Source: Planctomycetaceae bacterium
GTDB taxonomy: Bacteria; Planctomycetota; Planctomycetia; Pirellulales; Pirellulaceae
Direction of reading: 5' to 3'
Assembly: GCA_002726245.1 (NCBI GenBank)
Contig: PBSM01000240.1
Span: 1 to 52,809 of the forward strand
DNA: 52,809 nt
Made by a program: the position numbers and the translations under genes. This document shows, piece after piece, positions 9,401 to 18,200 of this stretch. Numbering within the stretch: the first letter of the stretch is position 1; each line of letters opens with the position of its first letter. Under the pieces are notes generated by a model. The model was not told the DNA's origin. It did no database searches and was given only the letters and a program-made list of their open reading frames with translations.

Positions 9401-9699
9401 TCGAGCGACTCGTAGCGTACAGCTGCAACGAGCAAGCTCTCAGCAGGTTTTCCAGGCACGAGGGCCGGGCCCGATTCGCCGCCGCGGAGGAGGCGACTCA
9501 AAGAATCGAGTCGCAAGTCGCCCTTCTGCATCTTTTCGCTATGGCACTTGTAGCAGCGCGTCGCGAGCAACGGCCGCACTTTTGTCTCGAAGAGGCGCAG
9601 TTGATCGGGCGTCGCGCCGGCGCAATAACTGCCACAGGCGACTGCGATGACTGGCAACCAGATCGACCAGCAAAGAAAGGCTCCACGACGAAACGGCAT
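6487..9699 (-). CDS. PSCyt1-DUF1549-DUF1553 protein with LamG-like insertion
   Basis: This is the planctomycete-type cytochrome c protein (1070 residues) that normally pairs with a DUF1501 gene. After a signal peptide the PSCyt1 domain shows a heme-binding CYKCH at residues 49-53 and MPPDGKL. The DUF1549 (PSCyt2) region follows (WARHWLDLVRYAES, then a second heme-like CARCHDHKFDP) and then DUF1553 (PSD1; TRVIVNRVWQHHFG, TPTQSLLMING). About residues 780-1040 form a beta-rich concanavalin/LamG-like segment (FTVEAYILLNS, WDGLIDDVRIS) placed before the closing FCHVLLNSNEFLYVD. I chose the ATG at 9699 because it directly precedes the leader; an ATG at 9783 would add 28 non-leader residues. It probably acts in the periplasm. 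The exact redox or binding role is unknown. Confidence 0.93.
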   Translation of the reverse strand: MPFRRGAFLCWSIWLPVIAVACGSYCAGATPDQLRLFETKVRPLLATRCYKCHSEKMQKGDLRLDSLSRLLRGGESGPALVPGKPAESLLVAAVRYESLEMPPDGKLADEEVAVLTTWVAMGAPWPGDDGSEVASTRDMSTKITDEDRAFWSFQPLRIISPPEVEGDWARNEVDRFVQRKLAAAGITPAAEAERGTLLRRLYFDLVGLPPTPEEITQFLNDDTPTAYEDLVDRLLDSPRYGERWARHWLDLVRYAESDGYKQDAYRPNAWRYRDYVVKAFNEDKPYDRFVLEQLAGDEVAPSDLDALAATGYLRHWIYEYNQRDARTQWTTILNDITDVTGDVFLGLGMGCARCHDHKFDPIPQKDYYRLQAFFTPVLPREDIPFATGDELVNYKKQLAVWEAKTASIRAELNEMARPLRERSANSAIDKFPKDIRPMMRKDAAKRSPFERQLTEFVARQIQAEYDRLNVEGKLKGEQQARWKELKKQLASFDDLRPKPLPTALTVTDVGPVAPATFIPGKRNASDIAPGFLSVLDPSDAAIEPPVANSQSTGRRTALAKWITSPRNPLTTRVIVNRVWQHHFGQGIVNTANNFGSLGGNPTHPELLDWLAVWFADNGWSFKKLHRLIVTSATYRQSALVDASEVAKLKDPDNKLLWRMFVRRLAAEQIRDAALAASGELDLSPGGPSGDSDQPRRTIYTKVVRNAQDPVLAKFDAPDGFRSTSERTVTTTPTQSLLMINGDWMLKRARAFAKSLAEKDAATKDELINKAFERVYGRLASSDERAAAVKFMAAQREQVSASREAVASKSIHFPDRKGGLAIGTASKLAPWLATSKEGLPTADFTVEAYILLNSLYEDAAVRTIVSHWDSNNAHPGWALGVTSAKSSYQPRNLILQLVGNTSGGQIKYEVIASNLRPELNKPYYAAVSVKLAETGKPGIKFYLKDLSKPDAPLQTAQVAHSVVTAIRSERKLAVGGRDSSAQHQWDGLIDDVRISTAALSVDKLSLNDASDGKSVAAHWKFEGDDLGQDTSDSVNHLTRAGESATRLSPEQSALVDFCHVLLNSNEFLYVD

Positions 9700-9927
9700 T
9701 GCAGCACCAGAGTTACGATGCGGGAGGGAACATGGACGGCCTGCTGACTGCGTCGTGTTGCAGCCGGGGAACGCCTTAATCATACCCAGTGAAGAACTTG
9801 CGCGTCAAACGAGGTGCGCCCCGCTAGCAGGTGCGTAGCCTTGACCTCCAGTACGCAAAGGCGAAAGAATAGGCACGGCGCGGAAGGCACCAGTGATCAG
9901 CTAGATCCGAAACGAAGGAACACCGAA

Positions 9928-12654
9928 ATGTATCAGCATCCGCGCTCCTTGCGCGCCTCCGCGTCTTTGGCCATGCTGGTTGTCACGCTGTTAGCTGTCT
10001 CCAGCCTCCACGCTCAGGTAACCGGTGACGCCACTCCTGGAATTCCGTTCGGCGTTGGGACCGTGAATGTGCCGATTGGCGGCGCAAGTGCGCGGCAGCT
10101 TGTTCGTACGAACGGCTTCGGCATCGAAGAAGCTGATGGGCGTGTCTTCTATCCAGCATTCTCGAACACCTTGCTACGTGGGTTAGTTGACGCGCCGGCG
10201 GGAAGCACGCTTTCTGTCTCTTTCTTATTCACAGGAAACGAACCGCTACGCCTGACAGTCTACACGCCCTTGCCGCAACAAGTCGATGTTGTTCCGCGAG
10301 CACAGCCAGCACGGATCTTCAACCACCAACTGACACAATGGTGGCGGCAGTACAACGCCGTCGCTCGGCAAATCGCCGACGCCAACGACTATCCGCCGCT
10401 CGTGCATACCTACCTAACGAGCATGCTTGGTAATCGGCTCGGGTTGCGGCTGCCGCTGCTCACCCGAGTGCAAGAGAGCAAGCAGCCGACCGAGTTGCAG
10501 CAGACACTCGAACTGCTGGTGGGAACTGAGAAAGTTCGTGCTGTTTTACTACGCCAAGCGATGGAGTCGCAGCCTGCCGCTGAGCGCGCCGCGCTGCCGG
10601 TTCCGGCTGATGTGTTGTGGAGCCCTCTGCCAGTGCCCACTGCCGGCGTCGCGGCGGATATCGAACCAATTGCCATGCGAGTCCCGGAGGAATGCTTCTA
10701 CATTCGCTTTGGCACCTTTGACAACTATCTCTGGCTGAGCCGACTGACGCGCGAGTATGGCGGCGACATCGGCCGGATGGTGACGTTGCGCGGCTACGAC
10801 GCGAGGTTGAGTGAAAAGGTGCAACGCCAACTAGCAGTTCATGAGTCTGCTCTTTCAGAATTACTCGGCAGCACGGTAGTTGAAGATATCGCGATCATCG
10901 GCCGAGATCTCTACATGCAGGATGGAGCAGCCATCGGCTTGCTGTTCCACGCGAAGAACAATTTCACGATGTCTACGGACTTGGAGCAGAAGCGTTCGGC
11001 GGCGTTGGCCGCGAACAAAGATCGCGGAGCGACGCTCGAAACCGTTGAAGTCGGAGGCCGCAAGGCTTCGTTCCTATCGACGCCAGACAATTACTTGCGA
11101 TCCTACTATATCGCCGACGGCGACTTCCACCTGGTGACATCGTCCCGCGAGGTAGCTCGCCGGTTCCTCGAAACGAGCAAGTCAGAGAGTTCGTTGGGAG
11201 CGTCGGCTGAGTTTCAGGAGGCGCGGCGGATGATGCCGACAAGCCGCGAGGATACGATCTTCGTCTACTTCTCCTCTGCCTTCTTCCGAGGCTTAGTAAG
11301 TCCGCAGTATCACGTCGAGCTGCAAAGACGCTTGCGGGCAGCGACCGACTTGCAGATGGTGCAGCTTGCTCGGCTGGCCGCGATGGGCGAAGGCCAGCCA
11401 GCCGATTCGACCGATGATCTCGTCGCTGGTGGATTCCTGCGAGCAGGGTTCGGGCGGAATGCCGACGGCAGCGGTCCGATCCTGGAAGTGGATCGGGCAA
11501 TTGATTCGTTACGCGGAGCACGGGGTAGCTTCACGCCGATCCCGGACGTTGAACTTCAAGCCGTTACGGGTGCAGAGGCGTCGCAATACGTCAACCGAGC
11601 AGCGCACTATTCGCAGAAGTGGAAGCAAATGGATCCGCTGATGATCGGCATTAAGCGATACGCATTAGGAGAGTCCGAGGTCGAGCGAGTTGTGATCGAT
11701 GCCAATGTGTCGCCGTTGGCCAAAGAAAAATATGGTTGGCTGATGTCGATGATCGGCCCTCCCACCGATGTGCGGATTGCGACTCCTGGTGATGAGTTGA
11801 TCTCGATGCAAGCGACTTTGCGAGGAGGGCTGCTCGCTCCCGGACTTGTGCCTCATCACTTGTTCCTTGGAGTTCGCGATGCTCCGCCGAATGCCAACCT
11901 GCAGCCTACCGGGTTGTTCGAGATCTTACAGATGATGCGCGAGACTCTGGGTTATCTCGGATCGTGGCCCAAGCTGGGAATTCTCGACTGGTTACCGCTT
12001 CATCTTGGCGGCAGCCCAACCGATGCGTCGGGCTTTTCCCGGTTGCTGGTCGGAGTGTGGCGCTGGCAAAGCGAAGGTTTCTCGGTCCTTTCTTTCCAAC
12101 GCGATGTTCTGGAGCACACCGTCGCCCACTTGCATCCCGAGCCGACGGAGAATCCTGCTCAGATTCGCATCCACATCGGCGATGTCTCGCGTTCGCAACT
12201 GTCACGCTGGTTCAGCTTCCTCAATTACGAACGCGCTACGCAGACCTCAATGGGCAATGCGAAACTGTTGCATGCGTTGTCGCAGCAACTGCGCGTCGCA
12301 CGTGACGAGGCGTTGGAGACGGCTGAAGAGTTCCTCGAGAGCACGTTAGTCTGTTCGTTGGGTGGCAAGTATGAGTTGTCGGCAGATCCCAGCGGTGCGC
12401 CTACATGGCGCTCGACACGCTGGCCAGTTGCGGGGCAACCTTTCCCGGCAGACTACAACGCATCGCTGATGAAGTGGTTCCGTGGCCTGAATCTCGACCT
12501 GACCAAGTACGGCGACCGGATGGTCATGCACACCGAGATCGATATGCAACGCTCGCCCGTCGAGACAGCAAAGCTGAAGCTGCCGCTCTTCAACTTGTTC
12601 GGCGGGGGCGATGCGGAAGAGAAGAAGGAAGACGACAATCCGTTGTCGGAGTGA
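9928..12654 (+). CDS. large secreted protein, DUF3352-like, unknown function
   Basis: The 908-residue product starts with a signal peptide (RSLRASASLAMLVVTLLAVS, cleavage near LHAQ). No enzyme motif is recognised. The middle third (IIGRDLYMQDGAAIGLLF, then SFLSTPDNYLRSYYIADGD, then DTIFVYFSSAFFRGL) resembles the DUF3352-type pattern of exported planctomycete proteins, but that match is from memory. The C-terminal tail is acidic and lysine-rich. The ATG at 9928 has AAGGAA about 7 bases upstream. The gene converges on the J-domain-like gene at 12704 with a 49-base gap. It is open over 2.7 kb with no damage. Likely a periplasmic or surface-associated protein. Confidence 0.65.
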   Translation: MYQHPRSLRASASLAMLVVTLLAVSSLHAQVTGDATPGIPFGVGTVNVPIGGASARQLVRTNGFGIEEADGRVFYPAFSNTLLRGLVDAPAGSTLSVSFLFTGNEPLRLTVYTPLPQQVDVVPRAQPARIFNHQLTQWWRQYNAVARQIADANDYPPLVHTYLTSMLGNRLGLRLPLLTRVQESKQPTELQQTLELLVGTEKVRAVLLRQAMESQPAAERAALPVPADVLWSPLPVPTAGVAADIEPIAMRVPEECFYIRFGTFDNYLWLSRLTREYGGDIGRMVTLRGYDARLSEKVQRQLAVHESALSELLGSTVVEDIAIIGRDLYMQDGAAIGLLFHAKNNFTMSTDLEQKRSAALAANKDRGATLETVEVGGRKASFLSTPDNYLRSYYIADGDFHLVTSSREVARRFLETSKSESSLGASAEFQEARRMMPTSREDTIFVYFSSAFFRGLVSPQYHVELQRRLRAATDLQMVQLARLAAMGEGQPADSTDDLVAGGFLRAGFGRNADGSGPILEVDRAIDSLRGARGSFTPIPDVELQAVTGAEASQYVNRAAHYSQKWKQMDPLMIGIKRYALGESEVERVVIDANVSPLAKEKYGWLMSMIGPPTDVRIATPGDELISMQATLRGGLLAPGLVPHHLFLGVRDAPPNANLQPTGLFEILQMMRETLGYLGSWPKLGILDWLPLHLGGSPTDASGFSRLLVGVWRWQSEGFSVLSFQRDVLEHTVAHLHPEPTENPAQIRIHIGDVSRSQLSRWFSFLNYERATQTSMGNAKLLHALSQQLRVARDEALETAEEFLESTLVCSLGGKYELSADPSGAPTWRSTRWPVAGQPFPADYNASLMKWFRGLNLDLTKYGDRMVMHTEIDMQRSPVETAKLKLPLFNLFGGGDAEEKKEDDNPLSE

Positions 12655-12703
12655 GTGCAGCAACTAGTGCAGGCCGAAATAAGCTTGCGCGGAGTGAACG
12701 CTA

Positions 12704-14893
12704 CTATTCTGGATACTGCTTCGCCAGTTCCAGAATCACGGGCTGCAAATCCTGATTCGCTTCGCCGGCGGCATTCCACCAAGCGAGTACCTGCGGGCGG
12801 AACTGCTTCTTTTCACCGTCTCGCGCCGCGTAGTACGCGCCCTTCATCACCATCGCCAGTGGTACGTCGCGTGGGATGGTCTGAGCAGCGATCGCAGCGG
12901 CGAAACCGAGGGGAAGATCGTCACGTCGGAGGCCACGCTTGAGTCCAGCGATCTGAATCATGATGCGATCTGACTGGACTTCTTCGATCGTCACGATCGT
13001 GCTGCCGCCAACTTCAAGTTCCATCTCGGGCTCAAGCTTTTTCAGCCCGTCGTCGATGGCGGACTGGTATTCCTTCGCGAATTCCTCCACGGTGCGAGCG
13101 TCCTTCAACCGTTCCATGAATCCTGTCAACTGGTCCATGGCGTTGGGATCAAGAGGCACTTTGGCGAGGTCCTGTTGAAGACTGTAATCGTCGTTGATTG
13201 CCGTGATGAGATCCTGCACATCCGGAACTGTTGAAGCTTGTTCCCACCAGCCACGAGCCTTCTCGAGATCCGCGTCGCCCGCCTTTGGCATGACCGAGAT
13301 GAACGCGGCTTGCAGTGCTAGAGTTTCAGGACTGCCCTGCACTAAAGACATCTCGCCTAGCCGGCGTGCGAGACCGGGCTGCAGATCGTTCAACGCATAC
13401 CGTCGATTCTGGCCAGCCACCCTCACGATCAGCAAGTTCGGGCCCTTCTCCACCACACCGAATGTAACTGACTCGTTGTATGGAACTTGGGCACCAACTT
13501 CGAGGCCGGCGATTGTCTTATCAATCGCTTCACGGAACTTCTTTACGTAGTCCGCTAACAACGTTAGCCGCCGGAGCTTTGCTTTGTGATCGTCCGCTTT
13601 CACAAGTCCTTCCGCTTTCGCTAACTCGGCGTCGAGCACCGTGAAGTTCTGCTCTCCGATCGCGGCCCGTGCGTTAGTTAGCGATTGGGCCAATGCACGT
13701 AACTCCTCGCGAGTCGGACCGGTATCCTCTGGCTCCGGCTCGAGCATCGATGGCGTTGGACTTGGCTCGGGCTCGGGACTTGGTTGCGAAGCGGGTGTCT
13801 CCCTTGATGGCGAAGTCTGAGGCGACGTCAGTGGATCAGGAACCGTCGGCGATGTCTCTCGAATAACCGCTGCTTGCGGAAGCTCGGACGACAAGACGCG
13901 AGTCGGTGCGACGACCGGCGGTGATGGAGCAACCGTGGCTACTTCACGATCGTTGACAGCAAGTTCGCTCTTGCCCAGGAAAAAGGCGACACCGACGACA
14001 AGCAGTACGACCATGCCGACCCCGCCGCCGACAAGTATCGGTAGAATGACACTGCTGCTCGATCGTTGCATCGCCATCGCCGTGGCGGAACGCTTTCGTT
14101 TCACGCCGGGCTGAGTCGCCGCGGCGGCTGCGACGGCTTCCGCTTGCGGCTGCTGGACCATTGGCGAGGGATAAACCGGGGCAGGCATTGCCTGAGCCAT
14201 CGCGTGTTGGACCGGGGCGACCGGTTGAACAGGCAATGCCGCCGGTGCCGCTTGAGGGATCGCCATAGGTTGTTGAGCGGGCATTGGAGTTGGAGCCACA
14301 GGAATCGCCTGTGCAACTGGCGCGACTGGGGTTGATAATGCTTGTGGGACGGGCTGCGCATAAGTTGGAGTTGGCGAAGGGATCTGGAGTTCAGGCGTCA
14401 GCGGAGAAGGCATTCCCGGGACCGCCATCGGCACTGGAGCCATCGGGTCCATGGGATTGGGCACAGCAGCGGCTGGCTGTTGATAAGCGTTCGGGACTGG
14501 TGCAGCCGGCGCGGCGGTCGCAGGCGTAGCCGCTTCCTTGTCGGCAGCAGCCTGAAGCGAGTCGGGCGGGTACATGTTCGGGTTGCCGAGCGCCATGGAA
14601 GCAGCTTCGCGGACTTCGCCCAGTTGTAGCTTCTGATCGTACGCGCTCTTTTGTTCCGCATTCGTCAAGCAATCCTTGGCTGCCGAGATGTCGTCCAGCA
14701 ACTTTGCCCAAGCCGCCGCGTTGGCCCCCGGCATGCACGCCCGCACCTTCGACATCGCGCGGTCGGCTGCCGCTGTGATCGCATTCACGTCCGATTCGAG
14801 AATCGGAAGGCCGAGCAACTCGTAATGATTCGGCGACGTCAACTCGGGTGGCAGGCTCAGCCACTCGGCATGCGGATTAAAGGGGGTAGACAC
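12704..14893 (-). CDS. J-domain-like membrane-anchored protein with Pro-rich linker
   Basis: The 729-residue protein opens with a planctomycete J-like module (NHYELLGLPILESD, then AKDCLTNAEQKSAYDQ, residues about 20-90). The HPD tripeptide of true DnaJ proteins is not seen, so stimulation of DnaK is doubtful. Residues about 110-260 are a Pro/Ala/Gln-rich low-complexity linker. A basic segment and one transmembrane helix (ILVGGGVGMVVLLVVGVAFF, about residues 280-300) follow, then a Pro/Ser/Glu-rich stretch and a C-terminal helical domain of about 350 residues. Topology would place the J-like part in the cytoplasm and the C-terminal domain outside. The gene is divergent from the alpha-2-macroglobulin gene and shares a 343-base intergenic region with it. 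Confidence 0.8.
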   Translation of the reverse strand: MSTPFNPHAEWLSLPPELTSPNHYELLGLPILESDVNAITAAADRAMSKVRACMPGANAAAWAKLLDDISAAKDCLTNAEQKSAYDQKLQLGEVREAASMALGNPNMYPPDSLQAAADKEAATPATAAPAAPVPNAYQQPAAAVPNPMDPMAPVPMAVPGMPSPLTPELQIPSPTPTYAQPVPQALSTPVAPVAQAIPVAPTPMPAQQPMAIPQAAPAALPVQPVAPVQHAMAQAMPAPVYPSPMVQQPQAEAVAAAAATQPGVKRKRSATAMAMQRSSSSVILPILVGGGVGMVVLLVVGVAFFLGKSELAVNDREVATVAPSPPVVAPTRVLSSELPQAAVIRETSPTVPDPLTSPQTSPSRETPASQPSPEPEPSPTPSMLEPEPEDTGPTREELRALAQSLTNARAAIGEQNFTVLDAELAKAEGLVKADDHKAKLRRLTLLADYVKKFREAIDKTIAGLEVGAQVPYNESVTFGVVEKGPNLLIVRVAGQNRRYALNDLQPGLARRLGEMSLVQGSPETLALQAAFISVMPKAGDADLEKARGWWEQASTVPDVQDLITAINDDYSLQQDLAKVPLDPNAMDQLTGFMERLKDARTVEEFAKEYQSAIDDGLKKLEPEMELEVGGSTIVTIEEVQSDRIMIQIAGLKRGLRRDDLPLGFAAAIAAQTIPRDVPLAMVMKGAYYAARDGEKKQFRPQVLAWWNAAGEANQDLQPVILELAKQYPE

Positions 14894-15236
14894 GGTTAAT
14901 TCAGGAAAGGCGGCGTGTACGAGGACCGATCGACAACCAAATGGGGGGTCCCTTCATCTTAGGTTCAACTTGCCGACAGGACAACCTTCGACGTTGCACG
15001 AGTAGTCGTGCATGATGGTTCGACGCTGCAAAAATCGGGGGCTTGGGCCCGAAGGCTGGTTGAGCCGCCCAGATTCGAACGGATCGCATTCGGTCTTGTA
15101 CTCATGCTTCTTTCTCGAATAATTGCTTGCACAACTCGGAAAACTGTGGTTGTGCGTTGATCGTCTAACTCATCAGACGGAACAGCTCACTTCTTGGTTT
15201 TCTATTTCAGAACAACCCCTCCGCGCGGGAATCATC
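14894..15236. promoter_or_regulatory. divergent intergenic region, possible operator hairpin
   Basis: This 343-base gap separates the divergent J-domain-like and alpha-2-macroglobulin genes and must hold both promoters. A 7-bp inverted repeat TGCACGA-GTAG-TCGTGCA sits at 14995-15012 and could be an operator or a short RNA hairpin. A second GC-rich palindrome (GGGGGCTTGGGCCC) is near 15040. No clear -35/-10 pair could be assigned. Confidence 0.3.
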
Positions 15237-18200
15237 ATGGCAGGCACACGATCTCTTGGAGCAATCGCCTCTGGCACGGCACTGGCCGTTTGTATCACCG
15301 CGTTGGTCTCACTAAGCAGCAGGGGCCAAGCGCCCGATGTTGCGACCCTCGACAAGCTGTTCGCTGATGGCAATTTCAAAGATGCCTATGGTGGGTTTCG
15401 AAAGCAGTGCCTTAATGTGGATACGCCGCATGGGCGAGTCGCGGATGCATTGGGCAAGGCGATCCAGTGTTTGCAGCGATTCCAGCGGATCAAAGAAGCT
15501 GACGAACTCATCGAGAGCACCGTCAAGTCGCACAAGATGGACTGGCACGTGCTCGCTGCGGCTGCGCACGAGTATCGCAGCTTGAATGGCCACGGGTTCA
15601 TGATCGCCGGCAAGTTCGAGCGCGGTCCGCATCGAGGTGGTGGGCAATATGCTCACGCGACCGAACGCGATCGTGCACGTGCGTTGCAGTTGATGCTCGA
15701 AGCCATGCCACTCGCGCAGCAGGACGACAATAAGTCCGAGGTCGGCCACTTCTATATGATGATCGCGGAGATGCTGCAGCGAAACCGACACGGAGCGCAG
15801 GCGTGGCAGCTTCAGTCACTGACGGATTTGGACGAGTTGCCCGACTATCAAGTCGGCTACTACAACGCGACTCCGCAAGGCGCGCCGGTCAACGAGAACG
15901 GCGATCCGGTCTTCTACCAAGTGCCCGACAGTTGGGAAGACGCGAAGAGCGACGGCGAACGTTGGCGATGGTCCTTTGCACAGGCCGTCGAGAATGTGCC
16001 GGGGCATGAAGACAATGTGCGTTGGCAGATGGCAGACTTTTGGTGGCGGCAACTGGGTGTGCAATCGATGCAACAGTTCTTTCTTCCCTTCAGCAGTAGC
16101 GATGAAGATGCCGAGAGTGGAACATATGCACTGCACACACTCAACGACAAGGAAACGATCTCGCGCCTGGCAACCGGCATTCGCCGATTCGAACTGCCTG
16201 ACGAGTTCAATTTTATCAAGAGCTTCGAGGAACTGGCGAACAAGCCACGTGGCGGTTACGAAGAGCTGGCGGCGAACCGCTTGGCCGAACTCTACGAAAA
16301 CCGGCGGCAGTATCCTCGCGCGGCTGAGTGGTGGCGGACAAGCCTGACACGGAACGGTCGAGCGTCATGGAAGCAGCAACGGCTTGACCAGATTGTGAAG
16401 AACTGGGGACGGTTCGAAGGCGTCTCGACACAGCCCGCTCGTGAAGGAGCTTCCGTCGAGTTTCTCTTCCGCAACGCCAGCGAAGTCAGTTTCGATGCTC
16501 AACAGATCAACGTCGAGATGTTGCTCGGAGACGTCAAGCGTTACCTGAAATCAAATCCGGGGCAACTCAACTATCAGAACTTTAATATCGAGAACCTCGG
16601 CTGGCGGATCGTTCAGAACAACCAGAAAAAGTACCTGGGCAAGCAAATCGCATCTTGGACCGAGAAGCTTCAACCGCGCCCCGGTCACTTCGACAAGCGG
16701 ATCACGGTCACAACACCGCTCAAGACTGCCGGTGCGTATCTCGTCACGGCTCGCGTCAAGGACGGAAACACCAGCAATATCGTGCTATGGGTTGCCGATA
16801 CGGCGATCGTGCAGAAGCAGCTTGCGGAGAAGCCGTATTACTTCGTTGCGGATGCCGTCACCGGAAAGCCGATTGCGGGCGCGAACGTCGAGTTCTTCGG
16901 CTATCGCCGGGAACGAATAAACGACCGCAACAAGTACCGTGTCATCACGACAAACTTCGCCGACAAGACCGGTCCCAACGGCAAGCTTGTCCCGCGCGAT
17001 ATGGAAGTCGATAAGGGATACCAATGGCTCACCGTGGCGCGAACCAAAGATGGTCGGCTGGCCCATCTCGGTTTCCGTAACGTCTGGCGTTCGGGCTATC
17101 ACGATGCCCAGTACAACGAAGTCAAGGCGTTCGGGATCACCGACCGTCCGGTGTATCGTCCCGGCCATGAAGTGAAGTTCAAATTCTGGCTGCGTCATGC
17201 ACAGTACGACAAGGATAACGAATCGCAATTTGCCGGCCAGCAACTCAGCGTGCGGCTTCACAGTCCCCAGGGTGACGTGGTCCAATCGTGGTCGCTCAAG
17301 GCGGATGAGTACGGCGGGATCGAGGGGACTTTCGAATTGCCGACCGATGCGACGCTCGGCAGCTACTCGTTACACGTCGTCAACTATCATGCCGTGACGT
17401 TCCGCGTCGAGGAGTATAAGAAGCCTGAGTTCGAGGTCACGATTGAGGCACCTGAACGACCCGTGCAACTCGGCGAGAAGATCACGGCGAAGATTGAAGC
17501 CAAGTACTATTTCGGTGCTCCGGTCGTCAATGCGACCGTGAAGTATAAGATCTTGCGGACCAAGCATTCGCAGAACTGGTATCCTGTGCGGGCTTGGGAT
17601 TGGTGTTACGGACCGGGCTACTGGTGGTACGGCTATGACTATCCGTGGTATCCAGGCTGGTACAAGTGGGTTGGTTGCATGCGGCCGCTGCCTTGGTGGT
17701 GGCACGGCGGCCACGATCCACCCGAAGTGATCGCCGAACGCGAAGTGGAAATCGGCGAAGAGGGAATCGTCGAGGTTGAGATCGATACCGCGCTGGCCAA
17801 GGAGATGCACGGCGACAGCGATCACAAATACAGCATTACCGCCGAGGTGCGCGACGAGTCGCGTCGGACGATCGTCGGGCAGGGGAACGTGCTCGTCGCA
17901 CGGCAACCGTACAAGATCTTCACATGGGTCGATCGTGGCTACTACCGCGTCGGCGACACGATCCATGCGAACTTCCTCGCCCAGGCGCTTGACAATCGCG
18001 CGGTCAAAGCCAGCGGATCGGTCAAGCTGTATCAGATCGCCTACGACGACAACGGCGAACCCGAGGAGTTCGAGGTTGGTCGCTGGAAGGTTGGCACGGA
18101 TGACGAAGGGGCAGCCGACCTGCATCTGGCAGCACACACCAACGGCCAGTATCGCATCTCGTGCGAGTTGATCGACGCGGAAGGGCACAAGGTCGAAGGC

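Noticed and set aside
15123-15236. Upstream TTG start for the alpha-2-macroglobulin
   Set aside because: It would put 38 extra residues before the export signal and has no ribosome site; the ATG at 15237 directly precedes the leader.
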